Of a DNA stretch of 64,000 nucleotides, positions 48,308-58,508 are shown piece by piece. Where the stretch lies: positions 62,001-126,000 of the forward strand of contig NZ_JAKSYD010000074.1 of NCBI RefSeq assembly GCF_022829605.1, read 5' to 3'. Under the pieces are notes generated by a model. That model ran no database searches. It was given only the letters and a program-made list of their open reading frames with translations, and had not been told where the DNA came from. Made by a program: the position numbers and the translations under genes. How positions within the stretch are numbered: position 1 is the stretch's first letter; the number at the start of each line of letters is the position of its first letter. Source of the stretch: Methylobacterium sp. E-065. Lineage in GTDB: Bacteria; Pseudomonadota; Alphaproteobacteria; Rhizobiales; Beijerinckiaceae.

Positions 48308-48934
48308 TCAGGCGGCCGCCGGCTCGGGGCGCTTCTCGATCACCTCGTCGATGAGCCCGAACTCCTTGGCCGCGTCGGCGGTCATGAAGTTGTCGCGCTC
48401 CAAGGCGGTGTGGATGGCGTCGTACTCACGCCCGGTGTGCTTGACGTAGATCTCGTTCAGGCGCCGCTTCAGCGCCTCGATCTCGCGGGCGTGGATCAGG
48501 ATGTCGGTCGCCTGACCCTGGAAGCCGCCCGACGGCTGGTGGACCATGATCCGGGCGTTCGGCAGGGCGAAGCGATGGCCGGGCTCACCGGCGGTGAGCA
48601 GGAGCGAGCCCATCGAGGCGGCCTGGCCGACACAGAGCGTCGTCACCGGGCAGCGGATGAACTGCATCGTGTCGTAGATCGACAGGCCGGAGGTGACCAC
48701 GCCGCCGGGGGAATTGATGTAGAAGGAAATTTCCTTCTTCGGATTCTCCGCCTCGAGGAACAGGAGCTGCGCCACGATCAGCGAAGCGCCGTAATCCTCC
48801 ACGGGCCCGGTCAGGAAGATGATCCGCTCGCGCAGCAGGCGGGAGTAGATGTCGAAGGCGCGCTCGCCGCGGCTCGATTGCTCGACGACCATCGGCACGA
48901 GCGCGTTGTTGTAGACGTCGATCGGATCTCTCAT
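48308..48934 (-). CDS. clpP: ATP-dependent Clp protease proteolytic subunit ClpP
   Basis: 208 residues from [19 protein letters not shown]; an upstream extension to 49003 lacks homology. Catalytic triad: Ser in [11 protein letters not shown], His in [10 protein letters not shown] and Asp in the later region after [22 protein letters not shown] forms the substrate channel. Tetradecameric peptidase partner of ClpX. It lies between tig and clpX. Confidence 0.97.
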   Translation of the reverse strand: MRDPIDVYNNALVPMVVEQSSRGERAFDIYSRLLRERIIFLTGPVEDYGASLIVAQLLFLEAENPKKEISFYINSPGGVVTSGLSIYDTMQFIRCPVTTLCVGQAASMGSLLLTAGEPGHRFALPNARIMVHQPSGGFQGQATDILIHAREIEALKRRLNEIYVKHTGREYDAIHTALERDNFMTADAAKEFGLIDEVIEKRPEPAAA

Positions 48935-49059
48935 CTCGTCCTGCCCAGAGTGAGGCCCGGGACCGCCGCGAATCAGGGCAGCCCCGGACATGTCAGCGAA
49001 CACCGGCGATGCTTAACCATCGCCTAATTCTTGCCCGCCGTCCTCGGACAGGGCGGGTC

Positions 49060-50496
49060 TCAGTCGGCCTTGGGCTCGGTCTTGGATTCGACCTTGGCCC
49101 CGGCCTCGTCTGCCGGCTTGTCGCCGGTCGTGTCGTCGTCATCATCGTCTGCGAAAAGCGCCTCTTTCGAGACGGGCTCCTCGACGAGTTTGACCTGCCC
49201 GAGGACGTGGTCAACCACCTTTTCCTCGAACAGGGGCGCGCGGAGTTCCGCGAGCGCCTGCGCATTCTTCCGGTAGAAGTCCCAGACCTGCTGCTCCTGG
49301 CCCGGGAACTGCCGGACCCGGGCGATGAGGGCCTGGTTCACCTCGTCATCCGAGACCTTGATATCGGCGCTCTCGCCGACCTGCGCAAGCACGAGACCGA
49401 GACGGACGCGCCGTTCCGCGATCTTGCGGTATTCGGCCTGGGCCTTCTCCTCGGTGGTGTCCTCGTCCGCGAAGGTCTTGCCCCGGGTCTTGAGGTCCTG
49501 CTCGACCTGCGCCCACACGGCGGCGAATTCCTGCGCCACCAGGGAGGGGGGCAGCTCGAAGGCGTACTTGGTGTCCAGCGCGTCGAGGAGGTCCTTCTTG
49601 AGGCGGCGGCGCGAGGCCGTCTCGTAGTCCCGGCCGATCGCCTCGGACACGGCCTCACGGAGCTTCTCCAGCGACTCCATGCCCATGGTCTTGGCGAACT
49701 CGTCGTCGACCTTGGCCTCGCCCGGCGCCTGGATCTTCGTGACGGTCACGTCGAACTCGGCATCCTTGCCGGCGAGCTGCTCGGCTCCGTACTCGGCCGG
49801 GAAGGTCACCTTCACGAGGCGCTTGTCGCCGACCTTGGCGCCGACCAGCTGCTCCTCGAAGCCCGGGATGAACGAGCCCGAGCCGAGCTCCAGGTCGATG
49901 CCCTCGCCCTTGCCGCCCTGGAACTCCTCGCCGTCGATCCGGCCGATGAAGTCGATCGTGGCACGGTCGCCGGTCTGAGCCTCGGCGCCCTCATCCCGAT
50001 CGGCGAACGGACGGCCCTGGCCGGCCATGCGCTCCAGCGCCTCGTCGACCTCCGTGTCGGAGGGCTTGGCGACCTGCTTGGTGAGGCTGACGTCGGACAG
50101 ATCGGCGAGCTCGAAGCTCGGCATCACCTCGAGGGCCACCTTGAAGGCGAGGTCGCCCTTGGCGTCGAGCGCCTTCTCGACCTCGGCCTGATCGGTCGGG
50201 AACTCGACCTGCGGCTCGAGCGCGAGCTTGAGCCCGTTATCGGTCACGATCTTGCGGTTGGCCTCGTTGACGGCGTTCTGCACCACCTCGGCCATCACGG
50301 AGCGGCCGTAGACCTTGCGCAGATGCGCGACCGGCACCTTGCCGGGGCGGAAGCCCTTCAGCTGCACCTTGTCCTTCATGCCGGACAGCTCTGTAGTCAG
50401 GCGCTCCTCGAGTTCCTGGGCGGCCAGATGAACCTGAAACTCGCGCTTCAGGCCATGGGTGGCGGTCCCTTGGGCGTTGATCTCGGTCACCTGCAT
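49060..50496 (-). CDS. tig: Trigger factor
   Basis: 478 residues. Ribosome-binding N domain with the signature [17 protein letters not shown] (about 50-66), a PPIase (FKBP-like) domain with the [16 protein letters not shown]-type segment here reading [20 protein letters not shown], and a helical C-terminal chaperone domain ending in a long acidic Asp/Glu tail. Binds L23 at the exit tunnel. First gene of the tig-clpP-clpX-lon group, 134 bp after tRNA-Leu. Confidence 0.97.
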   Translation of the reverse strand: MQVTEINAQGTATHGLKREFQVHLAAQELEERLTTELSGMKDKVQLKGFRPGKVPVAHLRKVYGRSVMAEVVQNAVNEANRKIVTDNGLKLALEPQVEFPTDQAEVEKALDAKGDLAFKVALEVMPSFELADLSDVSLTKQVAKPSDTEVDEALERMAGQGRPFADRDEGAEAQTGDRATIDFIGRIDGEEFQGGKGEGIDLELGSGSFIPGFEEQLVGAKVGDKRLVKVTFPAEYGAEQLAGKDAEFDVTVTKIQAPGEAKVDDEFAKTMGMESLEKLREAVSEAIGRDYETASRRRLKKDLLDALDTKYAFELPPSLVAQEFAAVWAQVEQDLKTRGKTFADEDTTEEKAQAEYRKIAERRVRLGLVLAQVGESADIKVSDDEVNQALIARVRQFPGQEQQVWDFYRKNAQALAELRAPLFEEKVVDHVLGQVKLVEEPVSKEALFADDDDDDTTGDKPADEAGAKVESKTEPKAD

Positions 50497-50629
50497 CGTC
50501 GTCGTCGCTCTTCAAAAAAACCTGGGTTCGCCGACCGGGCCGGCGTCGTGCTCGCGCGGACCGGGATGCCGAGATGTCGGGTGACGGGATCGGGGCGGCC
50601 CGCTGGGACCACACCTTCAGGAAAGGCCC

Positions 50630-50714
50630 TGGTGCGGGCGGAGGGGCTCGAACCCCCACGTCTTGCGACACTGGAACCTAAATCCAGCGCGTCTACCAGT
50701 TCCGCCACGCCCGC
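50630..50714 (-). tRNA. tRNA-Leu (anticodon UAG)
   Basis: 85 nt with encoded CCA. Acceptor GCGGGCG/CGCCCGC, anticodon stem CTGGA/TCCAG around TTTAGGT (anticodon TAG), the long variable arm of class II tRNAs (TGTCGCAAGACGT) and T arm GGGGGTTCGAGCCCC. Immediately upstream of tig on the same strand. Confidence 0.97.
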
Positions 50715-50861
50715 GCGCGCCGACATCCGGCGCATCGCCGGCCGCCGGAAGCGGGCCCTATAGCATGGGCCGGCGGGGCCGCAGCAAAAAACTTGTGCTG
50801 TGGCGCCCGGGCCGCCGCACCGCTATGGAGCGGGTCCGTCGCGAGAAGCAGCCGAGACTTC

Positions 50862-52346
50862 ATGCCGCCATCCCGCCCCGTGCCGCCAGCCGATTCGCAG
50901 GCCGGCGCCCCGTCGCGAAGGACCCTGCTGGCGGCTGCCGCCGCCTTCGGGCTCGCGCCCGAACCGGGGCAAGCCCAGCCCCCTGCACCTGCGCCCGCCG
51001 CACCTGCGCCCGCCGCACCTGCGGCGGCCCAGGCGGAGCCCCCTGCCCTGCCGGCGGCTCCCGGGAAGGCGCGGTTCCGGCCGGAGCCCGCGCCGGAGAC
51101 GCCAATCTGGTGCTTCGACGGCAAGGCCCAGCCCCCGACCATCCGGGTGAAGCTCGGCCAGGCGGTGCGGTTGAAGGTCGAGAACCGGACCGACAAGCCC
51201 CTGTCGCTGCACTGGCACGGGGTGCGCAACATCAACGCCATGGACGGCGTCGGCGGCGTGACCCAGGCGCCGATCCCGCCCGGCGGCGACTTCCTCTACG
51301 CATTCACGCCGCCCGACGCCGGCTCCTTCCTGATCCGGCCCCTGGTGGTCGGCGGCGCGAGCGAGCCCTCGGGCCGCGGGCTCGCCGGCATGTTGGTCGT
51401 CGAGGAGATGAACCCGCCGGCGATCGACGCGGATGTCGCCGTCATCCTGCAGGATTGGCGGCTCCAGGACGACGGCACGCTGATGCCGTTCGGGCAGGTG
51501 CCGCTCGCCGCGAGCAACGGGCGGCTCGGCAACCTCGTCACGGTCAACGGCAAACCGGTGCCCGATACCTTCGAGGCGCGCCCCGGCGCCCGGGTCCGCC
51601 TGCGGCTGGGCAATGCCTGCAACGCCCGGGCGACGCGCATCAAGTTCGAGGGCGTGAAGGTCTATGTGGCGGCGGTCGACGGGCAGCCGACCGACACGTT
51701 CGAGCCGCTGCGGGCCACCCTGCCCTTCCCGCCCGGCACCCGCTACGACCTGATGGTCGACTTGCCGGACAATGAGGGCGCCACCTGCGAGATCCAGGCG
51801 CTGATCGGCAAGGGCCTGACGCTGGCGAGCGTCACCACGAAGGGCCCCCGGATCACCGAGAAGCGGCCGCCGATCGGACCGATCGGCGAGAACAAGCGGC
51901 TGCCGGCCGAGGTCAAGCTTCAGAACGCCCTGCGCCGCGACGTGCTGATCACCGGCGGTGCCTTCGTGCCGAAAGACAAGAAGGACGGGGCCGCCCCCGA
52001 TCCGGTCTATACCGGCGACCCGCAGAAGATCTGGTCTGTGAACGGGATCAGCGGCACCACCGGCCTTCCGCCGATCTTTACGGTGAAGCGCGGCCAGGTC
52101 GTGGTGCTGGCCCTGCGCAACGAGACCGCCTTTCCGCAGGCGCTCCACCTGCACGGGCACTGCTTCCGCCTGCTGCACCCCCTGGATGACGGTTGGGAGC
52201 CCTACTGGCTCGACACGTTCCAGTTGCTGGAGGGCCGCACCGCCCGGATCGGCTTCCTGGCCGACAATCCCGGCCGCTGGCTGATCAGCGCCACCGTGCT
52301 GGAGCGGTTCGACACCGGCCTCTGGACGTGCTTCGAAGTCACGTAG
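50862..52346 (+). CDS. Multicopper-oxidase-like cupredoxin protein with incomplete copper sites
   Basis: 494 residues from MPPSRPVPPA. A twin-arginine-like signal (SRRTLLAAAAAFGLA, 18-32), an Ala-Pro linker (38-68), then three cupredoxin domains. Copper motif 1 HWHG (117-120) and motif 3 HLHGH (429-433) remain, but motif 2 (normally WYHSH) reads FLIRPL (157-160 region) and motif 4 (normally HCHI-x3-H) reads SATVLERFDT (476-485). Type 1 and trinuclear sites therefore cannot both form. It may be a structural protein like FtsP/SufI, which shares this fold without copper, or a partial copper binder. No operon partner. Confidence 0.8.
   Translation: MPPSRPVPPADSQAGAPSRRTLLAAAAAFGLAPEPGQAQPPAPAPAAPAPAAPAAAQAEPPALPAAPGKARFRPEPAPETPIWCFDGKAQPPTIRVKLGQAVRLKVENRTDKPLSLHWHGVRNINAMDGVGGVTQAPIPPGGDFLYAFTPPDAGSFLIRPLVVGGASEPSGRGLAGMLVVEEMNPPAIDADVAVILQDWRLQDDGTLMPFGQVPLAASNGRLGNLVTVNGKPVPDTFEARPGARVRLRLGNACNARATRIKFEGVKVYVAAVDGQPTDTFEPLRATLPFPPGTRYDLMVDLPDNEGATCEIQALIGKGLTLASVTTKGPRITEKRPPIGPIGENKRLPAEVKLQNALRRDVLITGGAFVPKDKKDGAAPDPVYTGDPQKIWSVNGISGTTGLPPIFTVKRGQVVVLALRNETAFPQALHLHGHCFRLLHPLDDGWEPYWLDTFQLLEGRTARIGFLADNPGRWLISATVLERFDTGLWTCFEVT
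50985..51023 (+). repeat. 15-bp tandem repeat in the oxidase-like gene
   Basis: The unit GCACCTGCGCCCGCC is repeated exactly twice (50985-50999, 51000-51014), followed by 9 more matching bases. In frame it encodes the Ala-Pro linker, adding five residues per unit, so copy number can vary without a frameshift. Confidence 0.8.
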
Positions 52347-52362
52347 CGCAGGTTCTTCGCGA

Positions 52363-53874
52363 TCAATCCGCCGAACCAGCCGCAACTTCGAGATCGTTCA
52401 GCACCGCCGGCATCAGCTCCGGAATGTCCTCGGCGATCAGCCCCGGCCCGTGACGCAGGCCGGCATCCCCGTGGAGCCAGACGGCGGCGGCGGCGGCCTC
52501 GAACGGCTCCATGCCCTGCGCCATCAGGCCGGCGATCAGTCCAGCCAGGACATCGCCCGACCCTGCGGTCCCGAGATAGGGGCTGCCATGATCGTTGATC
52601 GCCGCCCGCCCATCCGGGCTGGCGATGACGGTATCGGCACCTTTGTAGACCACGACGGCGCCGGTGAGGGATGCCGCGGCGCGGGCCCGGGCGACCTTGT
52701 CGGCCCCCTCGGCCATGGCTGGCGTGCCGTCGAACAGCCGCGCGAACTCGCCGGCATGCGGCGTCAGCACGGCCCGCGCCGCACCGTCCTCCAGATGCGC
52801 GGCAAGGAGCCGCGCCTGACCAGAAAAGCTCGTCAGCGCGTCGGCATCGAGGACGAGGCCGCGTCCCGCAGAGGCCGCCACCGCGACGCGTTCCCGGGTC
52901 GGCTCGCCGGCGCCGAGACCGGGCCCCGCCAGCACCACGTTGAGGCGCTCGTCGGTGAGCAGGTCATCGAGGTCGTCGGCGATCTCGCAGGGACGCAGCA
53001 TGATCGCCGTGAGGTGGGCGGCGTTCTCGGCCAGCGCGCCGGCCGGTGAGGCGATCGTGACGAGGCCGGCCCCGATCCGCAGGGCGCCCCGTGCGGCCAG
53101 CCGCGCGGCGCCGGTCTTCGTGGCGGGGCCCGACAGCACCAGGGCGTGGCCACGGGTATATTTGTGGCTGGCTCCGGTGAGCCGCGGAAACGCCGTCGCC
53201 CACAGGTCGGGGCCGTTCCGGTCGAGCGGCGCCCCGCAGGCGGCCAGACCCGCCTCCAGGGCCGCCGGTCCAGTGCCGATATCGGCGACGCTCAATCGAC
53301 CGCAGAGGCTTCGCCCCGGCTGCAGCAGGTGGCCCGGCTTGAGTGTCACGAACGTCACGGTCTCGGTCGCCCGGATCGCCGCACCGCGGACGGCCCCGGT
53401 ATCGCCGTCGATGCCGCTCGGAATGTCGACGGCAAGGATGGGATGTCCGCTGGCGTTCACGGCCTCGACCAGCGCGCGGGCATCCCCGTCGAGGTCCCGC
53501 GACAGACCCGCACCGAACAGCGCGTCGATCACGAGATCGCAGGGCGGGAGTTCCCCGGAAACGATCGGTCCGACCGGCCCGGTCCAGGCATTAGCCGCCA
53601 GGGCGGCATCGCCCGTCAGCGTTCCGCGATCGCCAAGCAGCCGCAGATCGACCGCGTAGCCGTCCTCGGCCAGGAGGCGCGCGGCCACGAAGCCGTCGCC
53701 GCCGTTGTTGCCGGGTCCGCACAGGACGAGGGCGCACCCGCCCGCCGGCAACCGAGCCCGGGCCCGGGCCGCCACCGCGGCGCCGGCCGCCTCCATGAGC
53801 GTGCGCCCCGGGATCCCGCCGGCGATAGCCGCGGCATCGACCTGTCTCATGGCCGCAACCGTCAGCAACCGCAT
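52363..53874 (-). CDS. nnrDE: Bifunctional NAD(P)HX epimerase / ADP-dependent dehydratase
   Basis: 503 residues from MRLLTVAAMRQVDAAA. N-terminal YjeF_N epimerase domain (1-215; CGPGNNGGDGFVAARLL, and ALFGAGLSR), C-terminal YjeF_C/carbohydrate-kinase-like dehydratase domain (about 225-495; LTPHAGEFARLF, VVYKGADTVIASPDG, GTAGSGDVLAGLIAGL). Repairs hydrated NADH and NADPH. The frame extends to 54000 without homology. Often near glnB in alphaproteobacteria; here it is divergent from glnB. Confidence 0.95.
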   Translation of the reverse strand: MRLLTVAAMRQVDAAAIAGGIPGRTLMEAAGAAVAARARARLPAGGCALVLCGPGNNGGDGFVAARLLAEDGYAVDLRLLGDRGTLTGDAALAANAWTGPVGPIVSGELPPCDLVIDALFGAGLSRDLDGDARALVEAVNASGHPILAVDIPSGIDGDTGAVRGAAIRATETVTFVTLKPGHLLQPGRSLCGRLSVADIGTGPAALEAGLAACGAPLDRNGPDLWATAFPRLTGASHKYTRGHALVLSGPATKTGAARLAARGALRIGAGLVTIASPAGALAENAAHLTAIMLRPCEIADDLDDLLTDERLNVVLAGPGLGAGEPTRERVAVAASAGRGLVLDADALTSFSGQARLLAAHLEDGAARAVLTPHAGEFARLFDGTPAMAEGADKVARARAAASLTGAVVVYKGADTVIASPDGRAAINDHGSPYLGTAGSGDVLAGLIAGLMAQGMEPFEAAAAAVWLHGDAGLRHGPGLIAEDIPELMPAVLNDLEVAAGSAD

Positions 53875-53950
53875 GTTGGCCTCCTGTTTGCCCGTGAGCC
53901 GACCAGACTTGGCGAAAAGCGCGCCAGAAAACCAGGAAACGCCCGCATGA

Positions 53951-54406
<456 letters not shown>

Positions 54407-54578
54407 CGGCGACCGGCGCGCACATCCGTAGCCGCCGCTCCCGATCTGCCTAAGAATGCACACTGCGCGAATGTCCGGCATCGGCGCGCTTCGCCCTGGA
54501 GCGCAGCCTCCGGCACCCCACATCCTCGGGAACGGCCGGCACGATCGGTCGCTTGAATTCCGTGCAGGAGGATGTGCA

Positions 54579-54758
54579 ATGGCCGATATGGACCTACGCG
54601 AGACGGCCAAGATCTACGATCTGACCGCTTTCCGCCGCGCCCGGGCGTTACCGCGGGTGACCGCGGCGATCAAGCCGGCTGCTGTGCCGAGCTTCGGAGG
54701 CGGCGCGTGGTATCATGATGCTGCGATCCGCGAGGACGAGCGGCCGCGCCGATCCTGA
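54579..54758 (+). CDS. Small DUF2735-like protein
   Basis: 59 residues from MADMDLRETAKIYDLTAF. The start AKIY segment and the ending GGAWYHDAAIREDERPR match the DUF2735 family, small proteins encoded beside glnII in rhizobia. AGGAGG lies 7 nt before the ATG, which sets the start; a longer frame from 54456 is unsupported. It is convergent with glnII here. Function unknown; a link to GSII regulation is inferred from gene order. Confidence 0.75.
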   Translation: MADMDLRETAKIYDLTAFRRARALPRVTAAIKPAAVPSFGGGAWYHDAAIREDERPRRS

Positions 54759-54870
54759 GCCATCCGCTCCCGGCACAGCAGGTGACGCGTCCCGTCGGCT
54801 CACAGAGCGCGCTCGGCGTCATCCTCGATCGATCGGTTTCGAACTGTCCCTCTGCAGGGTCCGAAAACGG

Positions 54871-54898
54871 CGAAGCCGGACCCGAGGGCCCGGCTTCG
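54871..54898. terminator. Hairpin between the convergent DUF2735 gene and glnII
   Basis: CGAAGCCGG (54871-54879) pairs with CCGGCTTCG (54890-54898), 9 bp with a 10-nt GC-rich loop. It lies 26 bp past the glnII stop and can act in both directions; the minus side has CCGTTTTC after the stem. Confidence 0.65.
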
Positions 54899-54923
54899 TT
54901 GATGGTAGGGTGGGCTCCGCGTC

Positions 54924-55958
54924 TTACGCGGCTGCAGCGGCCTCGGTCGGCACGGAAGCGACGGTCTTCAGCACCTGCGAGGCGATCTGGTAGGGGTCGC
55001 CCTGAGAGTTCGGACGGCGGTCTTCCAAGTATCCCTTGTAGCCGTTGTTGACGAACGAGTGCGGCACGCGGATCGAGGCACCGCGGTCGGCCACGCCGTA
55101 TGTGAACTCGTGGATCGAGGCGGTCTCGTGCTTGCCGGTCAGGCGCATGTGGTTGTCCGGACCGTAGACAGCGATGTGCTCCTCACGGGCGCTCTTGAAC
55201 GCCTCCATGAGCTTCTCGAAATACGCCTTCCCGCCATGCTCGCGCAGAAAGGAGGTCGAGAAGTTGCAGTGCATGCCCGAGCCGTTCCAGTCGGTGTCGC
55301 CGAGCGGCTTGCAGTGGTACTCGACGTCGATGCCGTACTTCTCGCAAAGGCGCTGCAGCAGGTAGCGGGCCATCCACATCTCGTCGGCGGCCTTCTTGGA
55401 GCCCTTGCCGAAAATCTGGAATTCCCACTGCCCCTTGGCCACCTCGGCGTTGATGCCCTCGTGGTTGATGCCGGCATCCAGGCAAAGGTCGAGGTGCTCC
55501 TCGACGATCTGGCGGGCGACGTCGCCGACGTTCGAATAACCGACGCCGGTGTAGTACGGGCCCTGCGGAGCCGGGTAGCCCGAGGTCGGGAAGCCGAGCG
55601 GGCGGCCGTCCTTGTACAGGAAGTACTCCTGCTCGAAGCCAAACCAGGCGCCGGCATCATCCAGGATGGTGGCGCGCTTGTTGGATGCGTGCGGGGTCGT
55701 GCCATCCGGCATCATCACTTCGCACATCACCAGCACGCCGTTCTTCCGGGCCGGATCAGGGAAGTGGCGCACGGGCTTGAGCATGCAGTCGGAGCTGCCG
55801 CCCTCGGCCTGCTTCGTGGACGAGCCATCGAAGCCCCACATCGGGAGCTGCTCGAGGGTCGGGAAGCTGTCGAATTCCTTGATCTGCGTCTTACCGCGGA
55901 GATTCGGGGTCGGCGTGTACCCGTCGAGCCATATGTACTCGAGCTTGTATTTGGTCAT
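54924..55958 (-). CDS. glnII: Glutamine synthetase type II (GSII)
   Basis: 344 residues, the eukaryote-like octameric form. LEYIWLDGYTPTPNLRGKT and FDGSSTKQAEGGSSD open the beta-grasp domain; GPYYTGVG, HEGINAEVAKGQWEFQ and NGSGMHCNFSTSF are catalytic GSII motifs; ETASIHEFTYGVADRGASIR lies at the C-terminus. No Tyr397-type adenylylation site. In rhizobia it is induced by NtrC under low nitrogen; a sigma-54-like site lies upstream. Reversed relative to flanking glnB and glnA. Confidence 0.97.
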   Translation of the reverse strand: MTKYKLEYIWLDGYTPTPNLRGKTQIKEFDSFPTLEQLPMWGFDGSSTKQAEGGSSDCMLKPVRHFPDPARKNGVLVMCEVMMPDGTTPHASNKRATILDDAGAWFGFEQEYFLYKDGRPLGFPTSGYPAPQGPYYTGVGYSNVGDVARQIVEEHLDLCLDAGINHEGINAEVAKGQWEFQIFGKGSKKAADEMWMARYLLQRLCEKYGIDVEYHCKPLGDTDWNGSGMHCNFSTSFLREHGGKAYFEKLMEAFKSAREEHIAVYGPDNHMRLTGKHETASIHEFTYGVADRGASIRVPHSFVNNGYKGYLEDRRPNSQGDPYQIASQVLKTVASVPTEAAAAA

Positions 55959-56295
55959 TCCGGTTCTCTCGTCCGTATCGATGCGCGACCGGGGTACCCC
56001 TGGGCAACGCGAACGGCTTGCCGCCTCTCCGACGGCCGCCGTCGCGCACGCATAGGTCGTGCCAAACGGACGACCACGCGCTGCGGGTACCGCCTTCGAT
56101 GTTGGTTTTCGCGATCACGGACGCGAGAGTGCGCCACCATCGAGCCCGATCGTCCCACCACCGCGCCGATTCCCGCGCCCTGCGGGTGGCAACACGCGCC
56201 CGTGACGGATATCAAGCGCCGCTCGCTGGTGCTGCCCGACTGAGATCGGGTGCGTCGCGAGCGCGTTTCCGAGCAATCCCTGGAGGATGCCCACG
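55959..56295. other. Shared control region of glnII and glnA
   Basis: 337 bp between divergent glnII and glnA. Contains the sigma-54-like element at 56050-56064 for glnII and the GGAGG ribosome site of glnA. I did not find a clear NtrC palindrome by eye. Confidence 0.6.
56050..56064 (-). promoter_or_regulatory. Putative sigma-54 promoter of glnII
   Basis: On the minus strand TGGCACGACCTATGC: TGGCAC at -24 and TGC at -12 with the correct 5-bp spacing of the TGGCAC-N5-TTGCW consensus, one mismatch in TTGC (ATGC). It lies about 95 bp upstream of the glnII start, in the right direction. Consistent with NtrC control as in rhizobia. Confidence 0.55.
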
Positions 56296-57705
56296 ATGAC
56301 CACTGCGGCCGAGGTGCTGAAGACGATCCGGGACAACGACGTGCGCTACGTGGACTTCCGGTTCACCGATCCGCGCGGCAAGTGGCAGCACGTCACGTTC
56401 GACGTGTCGCTCATCGATGAGGAGATCTTCGACGAGGGCACCATGTTCGATGGCTCCTCGATCGCCGGCTGGAAGGCGATCAACGAGTCCGACATGCTGC
56501 TCATGCCGGATCCGGCCACCGCCACCCTGGACCCGTTCTTCTCGGCCGCGACCCTGTCGATCGTCTGCGACGTGCTGGAGCCGGCCACCGGCGAGCCCTA
56601 TTCCCGCGATCCGCGCGGCACCGCCAAGCGCGCCGAGGCCTACCTGCAGCAGACCGGCATCGGCGACACGATCTATGTCGGCCCCGAGGCCGAGTTCTTC
56701 GTGTTCGACGACGTGAAGTTCGCCGCCGACCCGTACCGCACCGGCTTCGAGCTCGACTCGACCGAGCTGCCGACCAACGGCTTCACCGATTACGAGGGCG
56801 GCAACCTCGGCCACCGGGTGCAGACCAAGGGCGGCTACTTCCCGGTCCCGCCGCAGGATTCGGCGCAGGACATGCGCGGCGAGATGCTGGCCGCCATGCA
56901 GTCGATGGGCGTGAAGGTCGAGAAGCATCACCACGAGGTGGCGAGCGCCCAGCACGAGCTCGGCATGAAGTTCGACACCCTGACCCTGCTCGCCGACCAC
57001 ATGCAGATCTACAAGTACTGCATCCACAACGTCGCGCAGAGCTACGGCAAGTCGGCGACCTTCATGCCCAAGCCCGTCTACGGCGACAACGGCTCGGGCA
57101 TGCACGTCCACCAGTCGATCTGGAAGGACGGCCAGCCGGTCTTCGCCGGCGACAAGTATGCCGGCCTCAGCCAAGAATGCCTCTGGTACATCGGCGGCAT
57201 CATCCGCCACGCCAAGGCGCTCAACGCCTTCACCAATCCGTCGACCAACTCGTACAAGCGTCTGGTGCCGGGCTACGAGGCACCGGTGCTGCTCGCCTAC
57301 TCGGCCCGCAACCGCTCGGCGTCCTGCCGCATCCCGTGGACCAAAAGCCCGAAGGCCAAGCGCGTCGAGGTCCGCTTCCCCGACCCGATGGCGAACCCCT
57401 ACCTCGCCTTCTCGGCGCTGCTGATGGCCGGACTCGACGGCATCCGCAACAAGATCGACCCGGGCCCGGCCATGGACAAGGATCTCTACGAGCTGCCCCC
57501 GCGGGAGCTGAAAAAGATCCCGACCGTGTGCGGCTCCCTGCGCGAGGCCCTGACCAGCCTCGACAAGGACCGGGCCTTCCTCAAGGAGGGCGGCGTGTTC
57601 TCGGATGACCAGATCGACTCGTTCATTGAGCTGAAGATGGCCGAGGTGCTGCGCTACGAGATGACCCCGCACCCGATCGAGTTCGTCCAGTACTACTCGC
57701 TGTAA
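56296..57705 (+). CDS. glnA: Glutamine synthetase type I
   Basis: 469 residues. [49 protein letters not shown] and [20 protein letters not shown] are GSI motifs; DKDLYELPP carries the adenylylation Tyr398. The ATG at 56296 sits 9 nt after GGAGG, whereas the in-frame ATG at 56287 abuts it, so 56296 is preferred. Main ammonium-assimilating enzyme; controlled through PII and GlnE. A terminator follows. Confidence 0.98.
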   Translation: MTTAAEVLKTIRDNDVRYVDFRFTDPRGKWQHVTFDVSLIDEEIFDEGTMFDGSSIAGWKAINESDMLLMPDPATATLDPFFSAATLSIVCDVLEPATGEPYSRDPRGTAKRAEAYLQQTGIGDTIYVGPEAEFFVFDDVKFAADPYRTGFELDSTELPTNGFTDYEGGNLGHRVQTKGGYFPVPPQDSAQDMRGEMLAAMQSMGVKVEKHHHEVASAQHELGMKFDTLTLLADHMQIYKYCIHNVAQSYGKSATFMPKPVYGDNGSGMHVHQSIWKDGQPVFAGDKYAGLSQECLWYIGGIIRHAKALNAFTNPSTNSYKRLVPGYEAPVLLAYSARNRSASCRIPWTKSPKAKRVEVRFPDPMANPYLAFSALLMAGLDGIRNKIDPGPAMDKDLYELPPRELKKIPTVCGSLREALTSLDKDRAFLKEGGVFSDDQIDSFIELKMAEVLRYEMTPHPIEFVQYYSL

Positions 57706-57748
57706 GATATGAGGAGCCGGGCGCGACGCCCGGCCTGACGTTGTCATG

Positions 57749-57779
57749 GGCCGGGGCCTTTTAGGAGCTCCGGCCTTTT
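57749..57779 (+). terminator. Terminator after glnA
   Basis: GGCCGGGGC (57749-57757) pairs with GCTCCGGCC (57767-57775), one G-T, with a 9-nt loop and TTTTG after the stem. A smaller 8-bp hairpin (GCCGGGCG/CGCCCGGC) precedes it at 57716-57734. Confidence 0.8.
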
Positions 57780-57844
57780 GTTTGGGCTTCGCGCCAATCG
57801 ATTACCCGCGGGTCGGGGCAGCAACCCGTTCAGAGGATGGCCGC

Positions 57845-58483
57845 ATGCTCACCCTCGACCATCTCGTCATCGTCGCGCCGGATCTCGCGGAGGGCGTGGC
57901 GCATGTCCGCGACAGCCTTGGTCTGTCGATGCCGGAAGGCGGGCGCCATCGCGAGATGGGCACCCGCAACCATCTGCTACGTCTCGGCGATGCGGTTTTC
58001 CTGGAGGTGATTGCCGTCGATTCCGAGGCGCCCACCCCATCCCGCGCCCGCTGGTTCGGCCTGAGCGGCCCGGCACGCGTGCGGGCGGACTGGGAAGCAG
58101 GCCGGCGGCTGCGGGGCTTCGTCGCCCGCACAGACGATCTCGTCGGCGTGCTCGCCGCCCAGGGCAACTTGCTGGGACAAGCCGCCACGATGACCCGCGG
58201 CGCCCTGTCGTGGCGTTTCGGCGTGCGACCGGACGGGGCTTGGCCGGCGGATGGCGCCGCGCCGCACGTAATGGATTGGGGACTCAGCAGCAACCCCGCT
58301 CGGACGATGCCGGATTTCGGGGCCCGGCTCGATGCGCTGATCCTGACGCATCCGGATCCGGACGCTGCGCGAGAGCTTCATACAGCGCTCGGGCTCGTGG
58401 AGCCTCCGGAGATCGTACGGGGCGACGGCCCGCGCTGGACCGCCCGGATCACGACGCCATCCGGCTTCCGGACGCTGACCTGA
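57845..58483 (+). CDS. VOC/glyoxalase-like domain protein
   Basis: 212 residues from MLTLDHLVIVAPDLAEGV. The opening LDHLVIVAPDL, with the first metal His, and HREMGTRNHLLRLGDAVFLE match the glyoxalase-like (PF13468-type) family, often annotated as bleomycin resistance or dioxygenase-like proteins. VRPDGAWPADGAAPHVMDWG belongs to the second half. The metal set looks incomplete, and no substrate can be inferred. Rightward, after the glnA terminator, single gene. Confidence 0.75.
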   Translation: MLTLDHLVIVAPDLAEGVAHVRDSLGLSMPEGGRHREMGTRNHLLRLGDAVFLEVIAVDSEAPTPSRARWFGLSGPARVRADWEAGRRLRGFVARTDDLVGVLAAQGNLLGQAATMTRGALSWRFGVRPDGAWPADGAAPHVMDWGLSSNPARTMPDFGARLDALILTHPDPDAARELHTALGLVEPPEIVRGDGPRWTARITTPSGFRTLT

Positions 58484-58508
58484 CCGTCCGGTAGTCCGGC
58501 ACGGCTTC

